Positions 29,190 through 40,689 of a stretch of DNA of 64,000 nucleotides are shown piece after piece. The notes beneath the pieces were generated by a model. It was not told the DNA's origin, did no database searches, and saw only the letters and a list, made by a program, of their open reading frames with translations. This DNA comes from Mixophyes australis (Eukaryota; Chordata; Amphibia; Anura; Limnodynastidae), in the NCBI GenBank assembly GCA_036250195.1, contig JAVHZZ010000003.1, positions 299,170,565 through 299,234,564 on the forward strand, given 5' to 3'. The position numbers were made by a program, and so were the translations under genes. Positions within the stretch are counted from its first letter, which is position 1, and each line of letters opens with the position of its first letter.

Positions 29190-31091
29190 GTAGACTCAAC
29201 AATAACGTCGGGCACTAGGCCCGTGGGCACAGTCGGGCACAAGGCCCGTGGGCACGTGAATTAGGGGCACAAGGCCCAGGGACCTGGGCACTAGGCCCCA
29301 ACGAGTTTAGTGGGCCAGTAGGCCATTAGTATACATATGATAAAGGGGACAAGCCCCAGTTAGTTAGTGAGGGGGACTCTGAGCCCCAGGTATACAAGGG
29401 CACAAGGCCCTTAGGTAGTTAGTGGCCCAGAGGCCATAGGAAGGCCAGAGGGCCTGATTAGGGGCTAGTAGCCGTCTGCTATTAAGGGCACAAGGCCCTC
29501 AGTTAGTTAGGAAGGCCACAGGCCTCAGGCAGGGGCTAGGACCCCTAGGTAGTAGGGCACAAGGCCCTAGTGAGTGGGCTCAGAGCCCTGAGTTAGAGAG
29601 GGGGCTGAGGCCCATTAATCTGAGCACAAGGCTCTGTGTGTAGCTGGGCAGAGACCCATGGTGTGTAGGGCATAAGGCCCTGGTGGTGTGTGATAGAGGC
29701 GTGAGAGCCTTGTGAGTGTAGGCGCGGTCCTGGGTGAGGTGAGCACACGTGGTTAGGAGGTGCAGTAGAGCGGAGGCTCCTGTGGTGCTGTAGCAACCTG
29801 CTGGTTGGCTAGCAGCGGTGTGCTCTGGTAAGTAGCGTGCAAAGTACTGTAGACTGTATTTATTCTGTCTGTGTGGCGAGTGTAGTTTACATTACAGTAT
29901 TTTGGGTGTGCTATATAACTGTGTCCAGGGGCAAGACGTCAGGCCCCCATTAAAGGTAGGCGCTTGTTCCTGTGGTTTTCCTGTGTTAACCCGTGCTGTG
30001 GGGACAAGTGTAAGTAACAGCATACACATAGTCAGGGGAGAACACACGTAGTTTTCCTGTCCCTTAGGTCCCCGGGGTCACACTGGTACCCGGAGGGGGG
30101 TGGCTGAGTGAGTTGGTGGCAGTGCAGCACACCTTGAGGCAGTTCCAGGGGCGGCCGTGGTTCTGATCAAGGGTCCTCAAGGCCGGTTCCGTGCAGGCGG
30201 ACCTGTGGTTCCGGACGTAGGGACACGTGTGAGATACCCGAGTACAGGCAGTCGGGCGGTTCAGTTCGATCGGCTGTTCCGTGCGGCAGTCGGCCCGCGG
30301 GTTAGTGTGCTGTTCTACTGAGCCTCAGCCGGGCTTAAAGAACCCGTACTTAGGGCCTGTGTGTGACTCCATAGCAAGAAGGCAGCTTCTTGGTACGACC
30401 TGGGTGAGGGGGTTAGGAACCGCCCTCCGATTTAGGCTGTGAACACCGGCTGGTGTTCCCCGTAGCGTGTAAGTGAGTAGTTCCGTTAGTGCACCACACT
30501 TAGTTAGTCATAGTGTTTGACTTAGTTGCGTTGCCGACCATTAGAACGTTGGTAGGGTCGGGTCGCCGTTGTAGTCAGTCCAGTTTTGTGGGTGCCATCT
30601 TAGTCCCACGGAGAGCGTAGAGGGAGGCTGTGTGTTCTTGTCATCCGCAGAAGTCGGGAAGGTGCAGGAGAGCCGGATCGGAAGTGGGAGTGTCCCGGTG
30701 AGTATCACGCTCGATTCCCCCTTTCGGTTAGGCCCTCACCGGCAGGTGTGTGAGGTACTTGAGGCGGGATTAGTCCTCGGATTAGTCTTGGCCTTCAGTG
30801 CCTGTAGTCCCCCGCGTCTTGGCAAGAATAAAGTGAGGAGGCGGCAAGGAGCTTGGACTGACCGTGTCCTTGTGCTTTGCCGTAGTCTCGGACAGCCCTT
30901 ACCTGGTAGGCACGGCCGTAATCTCTGCCTCTATCTTAGAGGGACGTGATTGGAGGTGACTGCGGCTGCGGATCTGCTGGGATTGGATCGCAGCTGGGAA
31001 ATCGGAAGCGGACTGGAGGTGACCATCGTTTTCAAGGTGAGTCCTTTTGTGTTGCGTCTGTCCCTGTCTTTTCCCCGCAGGGGGCGTTACA
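28499..31091 (+). repeat. 3' LTR (2593 bp)
   Basis: Same length and signals as the 5' LTR at an offset of 3562 bp: CCAAT cluster from 28703, CRE 28828-28835, TATA 28846-28853, hairpin array 29210-29710 and AATAAA 30827-30832. It ends CGTTACA, followed directly by the AAAT duplication and the Harbinger right end. Confidence 0.95.
29210..29710 (+). repeat. Hairpin array, 3' LTR copy
   Basis: I see no difference from the array in the 5' LTR. In a full-length transcript ending after 30832 this copy would lie near the 3' end, so the RNA would carry the array at both ends. Confidence 0.85.
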
Positions 31092-31393
31092 AAATCTCCT
31101 GAGTTTGAAAATAGCCAATAGTAACAGGCCAGGAGACAGGTGTAATTTTAAAAAAAACCGCCTTTACACGAAAGCGCCGTCATTTAAAGCAAAAGCGCCA
31201 TGTTCTATTCAAAGCCGCCGGCGGCTTTGAGCATTACATCCCGCCGTGACATCGCCGGCGGCTTCAAATTGAAGCTCAAATGCGCCCATTAGTAAATCCG
31301 GCTGTTTGCAATGCAAACCCGCCGGAAAACCGCCGCGATGCATGGCGGCTTCAAGCCGCCATGCATCACGCCTGTTAGTAAATCTAGCCCATA

Positions 31394-32535
31394 GTCTTTA
31401 ATTATATGCTTATGAAAATGTATATAGCAAACTGAAGTTGTTATCAGAACCTTCACCTTCCACATTTGTGATGTTATTTCCGATTTCTTGTTGCATTCTA
31501 GGCCAGTAAAATCTGTCAGATATGAGGCCCAGGGATTGTCTACTTCCAGATAACCATGTTCATTCTGCAGAGTAGACAGGACAATGTTTTGAAACTTTCC
31601 TGGAAGGAGTAGTTACCTCTCAAGTTTTCCTGGTGGTCTCACGGTAGAGGTGACAGCACCATTGAGCAACAGCTGGACTTGTGCTAGTAAGATAGCATTC
31701 TATAGTTACACTATAGAGTCTCACTGTTAGTGATTTTATTTTTCAGAGCACATCATTTTGAGACTCACCTACTCCTTAAACCAATGTTGCAATGAACACC
31801 TGGGTTAATTCCCTTCTAGAGGTGCAGCTGGTCTCATTCATTATACAGAAGCTGTCTACCAGGCATGCTTCACCTTCCCTATTCATGGGACTCTCTTGTA
31901 CATTTAAAACCTGGATTGCTAATCACATCTCAGAAGCACCACCACTGTAACCTCTGGACAGGTGGGACTCATTGTCCGTAAAGAAGTCGATGTAGTGATT
32001 GATAGAAAAGTGAAGTGCTGGAAGTTGCATCATAATTCAATTTCAGAATTACAAACTGATTTGTTTCAACCCACTGATTTCTAGTGTTTTGAATTTTAAG
32101 CGTCAAACCTTTTAGACATTCACTTTTAAGGTGTTTATCATTTTTTATTTTTATCATTTTTATTAAGACAGGCAATAACATAGTCATATACCAATACCTT
32201 GTAAGGTGTGCACAGGTTTGTATTACGTACTGTGAAAAGCGTGCAAACAGATGGTTCCTCACGCAGGTTTTCTGAAGCACTTTGACGTGTATTTTACTTG
32301 CCATAATGGATAAACAATCTTAGCAGTGTCTTCAGCAAACTTTCAAAGCAATAAACCTAATCAAATAGCCCTCAACTCTGGCTATAACAGTTAGGTTCCT
32401 AACTAGTCACTGGCCACTTTTTAGCACCAGTCTCTCACACATAGATCAGACCCAGCTTTTTAAGCTTCCTGTCAGGTCTCGCTCTGGCTGACTCCATAAT
32501 TGATTAGACCAGGTGCTCCACCTGGTCTCCTGCTC
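31394..32535. other. Unassigned sequence right of the Harbinger element
   Basis: No gene or element was recognised. A 111-codon minus-strand frame at 31969-32304 has no recognisable motif. Confidence 0.4.
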
Positions 32536-32567
32536 TGTGTGTGTGTGTGTGTGTGTGTGCGCGCGCA
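32535..32567. repeat. (TG)n(CG)n microsatellite
   Basis: A run of TG dinucleotides followed by GCGCGCGC. Confidence 0.95.
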
Positions 32568-32689
32568 GATTTAACCCCCTCTGCACCTTTAGGCTGTGGT
32601 TTCCCAGGGAAACCACCACTCTTTTCTCTATTAGACGGTGGCAAAGTGTTCCAATTCCCACAGTACATTACAGGTAAACACTATTCAAA

Positions 32690-32775
32690 ATAATCATCAT
32701 CCTCATTTATTTAATTATATACCGCCACCAATTTCGCAGTTGGTGCTACATAGAAGAGTGAAACATTTTCAAGTT
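32690..32775. repeat. Fragment of the 'tttatttatatagcgcc' dispersed repeat
   Basis: 'catcatcctcatttatttaa', then 'accgccaccaatttcgcag' and 'tggtgctacata', is a diverged version of the unit at 35052-35194. Confidence 0.5.
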
Positions 32776-33206
32776 TTTTCAATGCATAATTGAAAATTAT
32801 TTTGAAAGAATCACAGACAGCACTCCAAACTTCAATAAATCAGTATATTATTTTGTTTTTAATTCCAGATTTTGAAAATTTACAACATTTCATTTTTCAT
32901 TTGAGCCAACTATTATCTGCATCTATCAACATACTGTATGATGCCTAAAGCCATTGCAGAATATGCAGAATCGAGTCAATTATTAATATGACTGTAAACA
33001 GTTAAATGGCAGTGACTTTGACGGAGATGATTCGTTTCATCCTGAAACAGTACAGTTCTTTCAAGCATGTGACTGTAAAAATGTGATTTTGCCATTATAT
33101 TATAGATGCTCCAAACAGTATAAACTCTGTTTGAAAGTATAAGCGGTGCCATAACTAGCTATCACATGTAAAGAGCTTTACAAGGAAAATGTCAGTAAAT
33201 ATGGAG

Positions 33207-33210
<4 letters not shown>

Positions 33211-33256
<46 letters not shown>
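33211..33256. repeat. (TA)n microsatellite
   Basis: About 23 TA dinucleotides with one interruption. Confidence 0.95.
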
Positions 33257-33494
33257 TGTGACCGTGTGAGGGGAATAGGTACCATCTCCTGGGGTAGATG
33301 GCCGAAAACAGCAACATTGAAGTCATACAAGTCCATTATCTGCAGTGCAACTACCTTCTCTAGCTCATAACCCATAGCTTTCAGATGACTACCTCTCTGA
33401 TATTGCACCCCTCACTAGTCTCCTGACTTGCTTTTATTGAGTACTCCGACTCACTCTCTGTACTTAAAGGTACGGCACACCCTTTTCTCACTAA

Positions 33495-33669
33495 GGGCTA
33501 GATTTACTAAGCTGCAGGTTTGAAAAAGTGGGGATGTTGCCTATAGCAACAAATCAGATTCTAGCTGTCATTTTGTAGAAAGCACTAAATAAATGAAAGC
33601 CAGAATCTGATTGGTTGCTATAGGCAACATCCCCACTTTTTCAAACCCGCAGCTTAGTAAATCTAGCCC
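33495..33669. mobile_element. Palindromic Harbinger-type MITE with TAA duplication
   Basis: The element runs from GGGCTAGATTTACTAA to its inverse TTAGTAAATCTAGCCC, with TAA on both sides (33492-33494 and 33670-33672). The two halves are near-perfect inverted copies ('gatgttgcctatagcaac' and its inverse). The first 16 bases equal those of the large Harbinger element at 21288. Confidence 0.93.
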
Positions 33670-33840
33670 TAAGACTGTTTTTGCCAGTGGAATTCACCAA
33701 CCAGCATCTACCATGCAAATACCATAATTCCTGATAGAAGAATCTGAGATGCAGGTGGGGAGGAAATAGAAGGTAAGGTGAAAGAGAGATGAAAGCATGT
33801 ACAATTATGTTGACAACTTAAAAAAAATAAACACTTATGA

Positions 33841-34270
33841 GGGGAGTTTCATTATTTAATGGGTGCTATTTTATTTGTGGGGTGATGGTGGGGCAATTTA
33901 ATTTAATATTGGTGTCTATTAAATTAAGATAAGGTGAAGAGACCTTTAATTTAATGCTGGGGTGGTCTGGGGATATTAAATGAATGTGGTGCTGAGTTTC
34001 GGGATGAGGGCCATTTATTAAAAGTGAATATTAATTATATAATGCCATGGATGGTTGTGGCAGATGGTTATATTAAATATAAATGCTATTAATTTATTGC
34101 TGGGGCAGATTGAAGGGAGGGAAATAGGTTTATTTATTAAATGGGAATATTATAACTTTAATGTTGGGGTTGGTTGGAGGGAGAGATCTATTTATCAAAT
34201 GTGAGTACTATTATTGGGGCTGGAAGGAGGCATAATTATTAATTGTGGGTGCTGTTAATTTAATGACAGG
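33841..34270 (+). repeat. Degenerate ~60-bp tandem repeat family, locus 2
   Basis: Successive units contain 'tttattaaatgggaatatta' and 'tttaatgttggggttggttg'. The block is colinear, in inverted orientation, with 37355-37680, and shares unit sequence with the duplication at 337-1000. Not coding. Confidence 0.7.
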
Positions 34271-34770
34271 TTTGGTTGGAGTTTTCCTAATTGCATGTAC
34301 CCATTTTTAGTTCCAAATAGGGCATCCAATATTACACGATCCACACAAGCAGCAACAGATCTAAAGAAATCAGCAGCCACAGGTGGTGAAAGTGACAATA
34401 ACTGGAGAGAGCAGGACAGTCTGCCAAATGTCCGGAATCTGGTGGGGCAGTCTCGAATTTGAGTGACTGTCTCACTTAGCCAGGATTTGGTCCGACAACA
34501 AGGACAGTTGGGAGGTATGTCCCGCTTCACACTGTACTGCTCGTGAAGGCAAAGCTGCATGCACCTAACAATAGTGCCTGTGTTTTTTTCTAAAATGTAT
34601 CTAAAATTATAATCCCCCTGTCTTAAGTGCCCTGGGCTCCCCAGAACCTTATTCCAGCTCTGGTGATACTTTAGTGGTTCTTGCATTGATTCCATTGCCT
34701 GCCTTCTACATTTCACTGGTCCCATTTTCAGATAACTTTGTTGAACATATTGCTATCCCCCATTGCCCTG
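34271..34770. other. Unassigned; open frame without recognised function
   Basis: A 156-codon minus-strand frame (34255-34725) contains a CPCC pair and no known domain. 'ggacagttgggaggtatg' at 34503-34520 resembles the end sequence of the element at 53433. I consider the frame fortuitous, in repeat-derived DNA. Confidence 0.35.
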
Positions 34771-34775
34771 ACTAT

Positions 34776-34960
34776 GGGCCTGATTCATTAAGGGAAGTTA
34801 AATAAAAAAATTGAGTAAGTAGTCTCCTGGACAAAACCATGTTACAATGAAAGGGGTGCAAATTAGTTTTCTATTTTGCACATAAGTTAAATACTGTCTG
34901 TTTTTTCATGTAGCACATAAATACTTGATAGCTTATTTGTACACTGAAATTTAAAGTTGA
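34776..34960. mobile_element. Truncated 'gcctgattcattaagg' MITE
   Basis: It starts 'gggcctgattcattaagg' and continues with 'accatgttacaatg' and 'ggggtgcaaattagttt', parallel to the fuller copy at 45771-46071, but stops after 'aaagttgat'. Confidence 0.65.
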
Positions 34961-34965
34961 TAACA

Positions 34966-35563
34966 ACATGAGGAGTAAGATTTAGTACTACACCGACCTG
35001 CAAAGAAAACTACTTACCGGAATGAAGATGACTTCAGATCCAGACTCACTGTCATCATCATCAACATTTATTTATATAGCGCCAGCAAATTCTGTAGCGC
35101 TTTACAATTGGGAACAAACATTAATAAGACAATACAATACATACAGACAGAGAGGTAAGAGAACCCTGCTCGCAAGCTTACAATCTATAGATCACACTGT
35201 GTTGCCGACTGCAGAAATCGATGTCATGACAAAGAGTGACTTGTCTTAAAGCAGCACTGGACGGACCCGCCTGTCATTTCTGTCCTGTAATTATGATGTT
35301 AGGTGTTAGCGGTATTAGATTTAGGGATAACCCAAATACCCATAAGGTTAACCCTAACCCTAATATCCCGAACACCTAACATAATACTTACAGGACAGAA
35401 ATGACAGGCGGGTCCGTCCAGCGTTGCTTTAAGCCAAGTTGCTCTTTGTCATGATGGCAATTTCTGCAGTCGGCAACACAGTGAGTCGGGATCTGAAGTC
35501 ATCTTCATTCCGGTAAGTAGTCTTCTTTGCAGTTCGTGTAGTACTAAATCGGACTACTCATGT
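34966..35563. mobile_element. Large foldback element (inverted arms ~220 bp)
   Basis: The left arm 'acatgaggagtaagattt', then 'ctacttaccggaatgaagat', through 'ggacggacccgcctgtcat' is repeated inverted on the right, ending 'atcggactactcatgt'. The centre near 35345 has 'aaccctaaccctaat'. The left arm is split by the repeat at 35052. Confidence 0.85.
35052..35194 (+). repeat. Dispersed repeat inserted in the foldback element
   Basis: 'tttatttatatagcgccagc' and 'tgctcgcaagcttacaatct' mark a repeat common in frogs. CACTG is duplicated at 35047-35051 and 35195-35199, and the intact right arm shows the empty site, so the boundaries are firm. Confidence 0.85.
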
Positions 35564-35614
35564 CATTCTCTATGTTGTCGGGGTAGTCAGTATCGTGAAA
35601 CTGACTACCACCAG

Positions 35615-36590
35615 TGTCAAGATACCGGGTTTTCTGACCCAATTATTTCCACTTCACGCTGGCTAGCTACCCGGTGGTGCTTTACTATGCCAGGGAAGCC
35701 TACCCCAGTATAGTCACTCAGGCAAATGCAGTTAGAAAGTAAAACAATACATTTATTGTAATAAAAACAATCACTAGAATATTATATACACACAGTAAAT
35801 AAATGCCAGGCAGGTTCACCACATTATCGTCCCTTACACCACTAGCAGTCACCTGGCTGTCCTGACTTGACAACCTATGGATCTGCCAATGTATTTCACT
35901 GGTAGAGAATTGCAACTCAACAGTAGATCTTGCACCTTCCAGTAATCAAATCACAGAATGAACATAATCTCCCTCCCTGGAGTGGCTCCTTATGTCTAGG
36001 GTCAGTTTTCCAGAGTGTTTCCCCTCCCTGGGCAACCCTCTGGCTCTCTCCCTCTTTAAACATTGGTGGGTGCTGGATCAGGGGGTTGGAGGGAAAGTGG
36101 AGATGAGCTATGCTTCCACAGAAGCCCCCTGCTGGGTTGCAGACAAATGTCTGGACTAGTCCTATGTAGAACAATGGATACAAATTGGCCTCCCCCACCT
36201 CCAAAGGTAGTGTAGCAGTCAGCTCCTACTAAAATTAATCCCTTACACTACTTTGTGATGTCACAGAGTCCACAGCTTGTTTCCTGTAGAGAAAGGAGGG
36301 GGAGAATGAATGTAGCAACAGCCACCTGTATCATGGAATGTTATCTTTACCTATAACCCACCTGGCTTCACTTTAAGAACAATGAATAACAGCTTCACTG
36401 CAATACCAACAATATACAATAAATAATATACATATTTAAATGAGCTACAATGTCCCCTTAACCACATGTAAGCTGTACTCAGTTGAGATGGGGGAAAAAA
36501 GCAAGGGCTATATAAAGTACATGCTATTATCCACATTTTGCGATCAATGAGGGACAGGCTGGTTAAGGTGTTATCAAACTCATTTCGTCA
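35615..36590 (-). mobile_element. Possible solo LTR, minus strand
   Basis: Read on the minus strand the block begins TGACGAAATG and ends ATCTTGACA, has a TTTATATAG box about 80 bp from its start and an AATAAA about 140 bp before its end, in LTR order. No clean target duplication was seen. Short frames inside are not coding. Confidence 0.4.
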
Positions 36591-36599
36591 CACCGATTG

Positions 36600-37350
36600 A
36601 ACACCATTTTTTAGAAATTGGGTTGCATCTAGTTTAACGCCTCACTGATTAACCTTGATTTCAAGATCATTTCCCAGTTTGGACTTGCGAGAAATAATTA
36701 AGGAAATAATGTAAAATATGGTTTTATCCTATTAGAAAGAATTCCATATATTAGGAAATTGCAGTTGCAAACAATTCTCCAGTTATTGTGGCGCACCATG
36801 CTCAAGAAAGGCTGCAAAAACAACCATATGGAAATAAAATATCTCCTTGAGGGTTAAAACATTATTTGCAAAGACTATTCTGTCAATCCTAGAGTAGCTA
36901 ACATCTTGTGTTCAGATAGCATTCCTTCACATTTAGCTAAACAAGTTAACATATGTAAACCTGGGTAGTATAACATTCAGTTTTTTTATTTGTATTTTAT
37001 TTTTTTATTAAAGCTATTTTGGTCCATGCACTGCACTATTAAGGAAAGTGAAAAATACAGTTGGCAACAATAAGCATAAAAGAAAAAATAAATCTAGGAT
37101 GTCTACACTTTAAGACTTTACTTCCCAGGGGAATGGAATATTTCTGGATATATAGTACACTAGACATGGGAAAGAAATTACAGCAGTTAATGGAGATATG
37201 GCGAAGAGAGATAATCACTAAATAAAAAACACATGGAAACATACGGAACTCAGTTGTAATTAATATTCTTGGCTAAGTCTGGATAAAGGTAATCTTATGG
37301 TCAAAGATAATCAAGTACTTGCATCTTAGTAGAAATATTTTCATATCAGC
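36600..37350. other. Unassigned, A+T-rich
   Basis: No gene or element recognised. Confidence 0.4.
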
Positions 37351-37354
37351 CCTG

Positions 37355-37680
37355 GCGTTATATTCAGTAGCACCCACGATTAATAATTAGGCCTTCCTCC
37401 AGCCCCAACATTAAAATAATAGTATTCACATTTAATAAATAAACCTATTTTCCTCACTCCAAACAGCCCCAGCAATAAATTAATAGTATTTACATTTCAG
37501 AAATATATCTATTTCCCGCAACCATCACTGCCATTAAATAATTCATAGGCACATTTAATAAAGATACCTCATTCTACCCAAATGCATCCCCACATTCAAT
37601 AGCCCCCAAACCATCCCATCTTAAATTAATAGTCCCCACTAATAAATTGCCCCACCAATTACCCCACAAACAAAATTGCA
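37355..37680 (-). repeat. Degenerate ~60-bp repeat family, locus 3 (inverted)
   Basis: The reverse complement reads 'aataggtttatttattaaat' and 'taatgttggggctgg', colinear with 33841-34270. Confidence 0.7.
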
Positions 37681-37689
37681 CCTACCTCA

Positions 37690-38215
37690 CACTACATTGC
37701 CACAAACCCCCTGTGCCGTCACACACACACTACCACAAGCCCCCTGTGCCATCACACACACATTACTTTACCCCTTCATCACCACGTTGTGCCCCTTTAT
37801 GATCACACTGTGTCCTCCATGCTGTTTTTCCCCCCGTCACCTGGCCGCCCGTCATCACACTGTGCCATGCTACTCCCCCCTCTCCATCACACTGTGCCAT
37901 ACTGCTCCCCCCTCTCCCTCACACTGTGCCATACTGCTCCCCGCTTCATCACTGTGCCGTCCTGCCCCCCCTCTCCTTCATCACTGTGCCATGCTGTCCC
38001 CCCTCAGCTTCATCACTCTCCCCTCCTGCCCCCCCTCTCTTTTATCACTGTGCTATGCTGCCCACCCCTCCATCACTGTGCCATCCTGCCCCCTCTCTAT
38101 CACTGTGCCATGTTGCCCCCACTCTCCTTCATCACTCGGTGCCTTTCTGTTCCCCCTTTTTTTCATCATACTGTGCCTCCCCCCCCCCCCCTTTTTTCAT
38201 TACAATGCTTTTGTA
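37690..38215. repeat. C-rich minisatellite
   Basis: Degenerate units of the type 'catcactgtgccatgctgcc' plus a C/T run recur about 17 times. The three Pro/Leu/His-rich plus-strand frames here are translations of this repeat. Confidence 0.85.
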
Positions 38216-38229
38216 ATGCACGTAGCAGA

Positions 38230-40055
38230 GATAGCAACAAAATTTAAATTATCTGGATTTTTGCCAGTGCACGTTATGACTTCTGTATTACTTGGAAGTT
38301 AAACTATCACACAGTTACACTACCTCACATGTTTTTTTGTTTTTTTTAAATAATAATTTGAATCCCATTTTTCTAGTTCTTATCATATGGATTCATCATG
38401 TAGGAGTTTAACTTCAACAACACTGATAATTGTAAGAAACAAATCACAATAAAGAAGTTCTAGGGTGGATTACTATGGAAAAAGAACAGGTCTAGTCAAA
38501 ATATGTCATAGTAGTAGATAAGTATGTTGCTTGCAATCACAGCTATGTCTGGTATGTACTACTTTATAAGCATAGTTTTAAAACCAACATTTTAAACCAC
38601 TGTACAAAACATCAACTGTGGATTTCTTTTGTAGTTACAGTAAACTTCCACAATATAGTCCTTACTTCAACTGCCATACATCCTGTCAATCTCTATGCTA
38701 TCTAAGCACAAGGTTGCTTAAATCATTTAGTAAAGGTCAACTTACTTTGTCTTGCTGTAAGATAAAGGTAAGTGCTAAGCACCCAATGGTTATAAGTTCT
38801 GGACTTTTCAAGCAATTTTAAAAAATTATAAAATAACAGTTGCTTAAATGTTTCAATGCAGGAAAAGTATAAATAAAACATGTTGTAAAACATTTTTATT
38901 ACAAATGTCTAATGCATAAAAAATCAGGTAGCCATTTTGTGATTCTAAACCAATATTCAGCCTATTAACTTATTTGGATCTAATGACTGAGTTCTAGAGA
39001 CGTCCCTACTTACTTCCTAGTGACTTTTTATGCTGAATTTTCAAGAATATTGGTTGAGACTGCAAAATGGTTGCCTCCAATGAGAGTAGGCAACAGGTAC
39101 CTCATGTTGTGGGTTTCACCATTATATTCTGACCAACTTAGCCTGTTGGTGCAGGTTTCCACATTAGCAGGGGGACCCCATGCTCCTTGTGACCCTGTTG
39201 TAGTTGGAACCAAACCAGGCTGTCTAATGCTGGTACTGGCTAAGGGAAGGTGCACATCCATATTATTTAAAAACAATATATATTTATTTTAACAATAAAA
39301 TATAAAGCATTTATCATATCAAATTCGTCCCTGGTTCATTCAATTAGATTGGTCTAGAGAAGACGTTGATCATGAAGACTGCCCCATTTTTATTGGAAAC
39401 ACATTTATAAGCCAGACATAAGTTGATAATAATGTCAGGTGTGCTGTACAGATATATTTTTGCATATAAACGTTTGGTGAATCTTTTTGTGCAACCCTAA
39501 AGGAGACCCAGAGACTCCACTGCAACAAATAGCTATAATGTGTAAAAACTATACTCTCTCGTTGTGAGGTGGAGCAACCTCTAAGAGTCAGTCAAGGATA
39601 ACTGTGTCATTAAATAAATTACTGCTTTATTGAAGACATTTTCATAGTATTTAGTCACACCTGACCTGTCTATGACATTATTGAAACCTCATGCTATATG
39701 TGGGGTGACCCTTTTTAAGTAGCAGTTGCAAAATTTTAATCCATATTTTTTAACATTATGGAGAATATATCTCCTCTTTGGATTTAAGTGTGAATAAATG
39801 AATTTATAAGGCAATTTTTTACTAAACAATATTGCCACTCCCTATGTTTTGGGGGAGAATAAACATAAGATTTAATCCTGTAGCTCATCCAGTGGGTCAC
39901 GTTTATATTTAAATAGGTCTCCTCAACTGCATCTATATATTGGTTTAAATCTCTGTTCAATGCAGCATATTCCAAGGTGATTCCATGCTGCCCACGTTTT
40001 CTGTGTCACAGTCTATCTGAAGCATCCAGAGAGGAGAAGGAGATTACAGATGCAG
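38230..40055. other. Unassigned sequence
   Basis: No coding domain, terminal repeat or RNA gene recognised on either strand. Short frames near 39020-39292 show no motif. Confidence 0.4.
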
Positions 40056-40059
40056 CATG

Positions 40060-40675
40060 AGCAGACATGGCTTAATAATGTAGAGTTCATTGACAGCACT
40101 GTTGGGCTTAAGGCAGCTAATCATTGGTAGCATGTTTTGTGGGTGCCCAAACAAACCAAGCACTTGAGCCTCAAAAATGGCAGTCCTTGTCGCTGGAGTG
40201 CTTGCTTTGTTAAAATGTACATGTCCTTTTCAATGTCTTACATAAGGGTGGGTGGGAGGTTCCAAGGACAATTCCATCTTGCACAACTTTCCTTTTCTGC
40301 CACTGCTGTGTGGAAATGTTTCCTAGATGTGCTATGAACTGTCGTATGTCTGTGTTGTTGCTCTGTCGCTTAGCATCCAGCCAGGTCGCTGCAATCTTTG
40401 TCCAAAAGTGGATGAAAATAATATTATGATCTGCGAGGTGGTCAAAATTGACTGGAAATGACTGGAAATTAGTGTTATTGAGGTTATTATTAATGCAAGA
40501 ACAAAAAAAGAGCAAAATTATGTGATGTTAGCATATATTAGCTCTTTTTCTAAAAAATACAGATTCAAAACCAAAACCAAAACATGCGAGGGCGGTTTTG
40601 CCAAAATCAAAACTAAAACCAAAACACGAACGTAATCCAGATCCAAAAACACAGTAGTCAGTGAACATCTCTAGT
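40060..40675 (-). mobile_element. Older relative of the hAT element, truncated
   Basis: Read on the minus strand it ends in TAGAGATG and contains 'aataacctcaataacact', 'caagatggaattgtccttgg' and 'cccacccttatgt', all of which have counterparts in the hAT element (about 7505, 10096 and 10125). The opposite terminus is not found. No transposase. Confidence 0.7.
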
Positions 40676-40689
40676 ATCTAACTATCTCT

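Larger units (their letters stand above)
24937..31091 (+). mobile_element. Young non-autonomous LTR retrotransposon with giant LTRs
   Basis: Two direct 2593-bp LTRs (TG...CA ends) flank a 969-bp interior, with a 4-bp target duplication AAAT at 24933-24936 and 31092-31095. Five LTR-to-LTR substitutions were seen (25278, 26868, 27089, 27216 and 27328 against +3562), about 0.2%. The interior has a tRNA-Ser primer-binding site, a zinc-knuckle protein and an acidic frame, but no protease, reverse transcriptase or integrase, so it must depend on another element. It is inserted in the Myb-gene promoter region of a Harbinger transposon. Superfamily is undetermined: nothing resembling pol is left to classify. 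Confidence 0.95.
21288..31390. mobile_element. PIF/Harbinger transposon interrupted by an LTR retrotransposon
   Basis: The left end GGGCTAGATTTACTAACAGG (21288 onward, continuing CGTG) is matched by its exact inverse ending at 31390, a 24-bp perfect terminal repeat. The 3-bp flanks are ATA on both sides, the duplication length expected for Harbinger. Subterminal zones repeat 'ccggatttacta' and 'cccgccgg' motifs on both sides. Removing the 6155-bp LTR element and its duplication leaves about 3.94 kb. Content: the last exon of the DDE transposase (plus) and a complete Myb-like gene (minus), facing each other. Most of the transposase is missing, so it is non-autonomous. Confidence 0.92.

Noticed and set aside
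32446..32661. Minus-strand frame with a His-Thr repeat
   Set aside because: It is the translation of the (TG)n microsatellite.
34255..34725. 156-residue minus-strand protein with a CPCC motif
   Set aside because: It overlaps repeat-family sequence at one end and the frame shows no known domain.
35345..35370. Interstitial telomere repeat
   Set aside because: Only about two CCCTAA units occur, at the centre of a foldback element.
37676..38302. 208-codon plus-strand frame rich in Pro, Leu and His
   Set aside because: It follows a degenerate C-rich minisatellite; two other frames of similar length overlap it.
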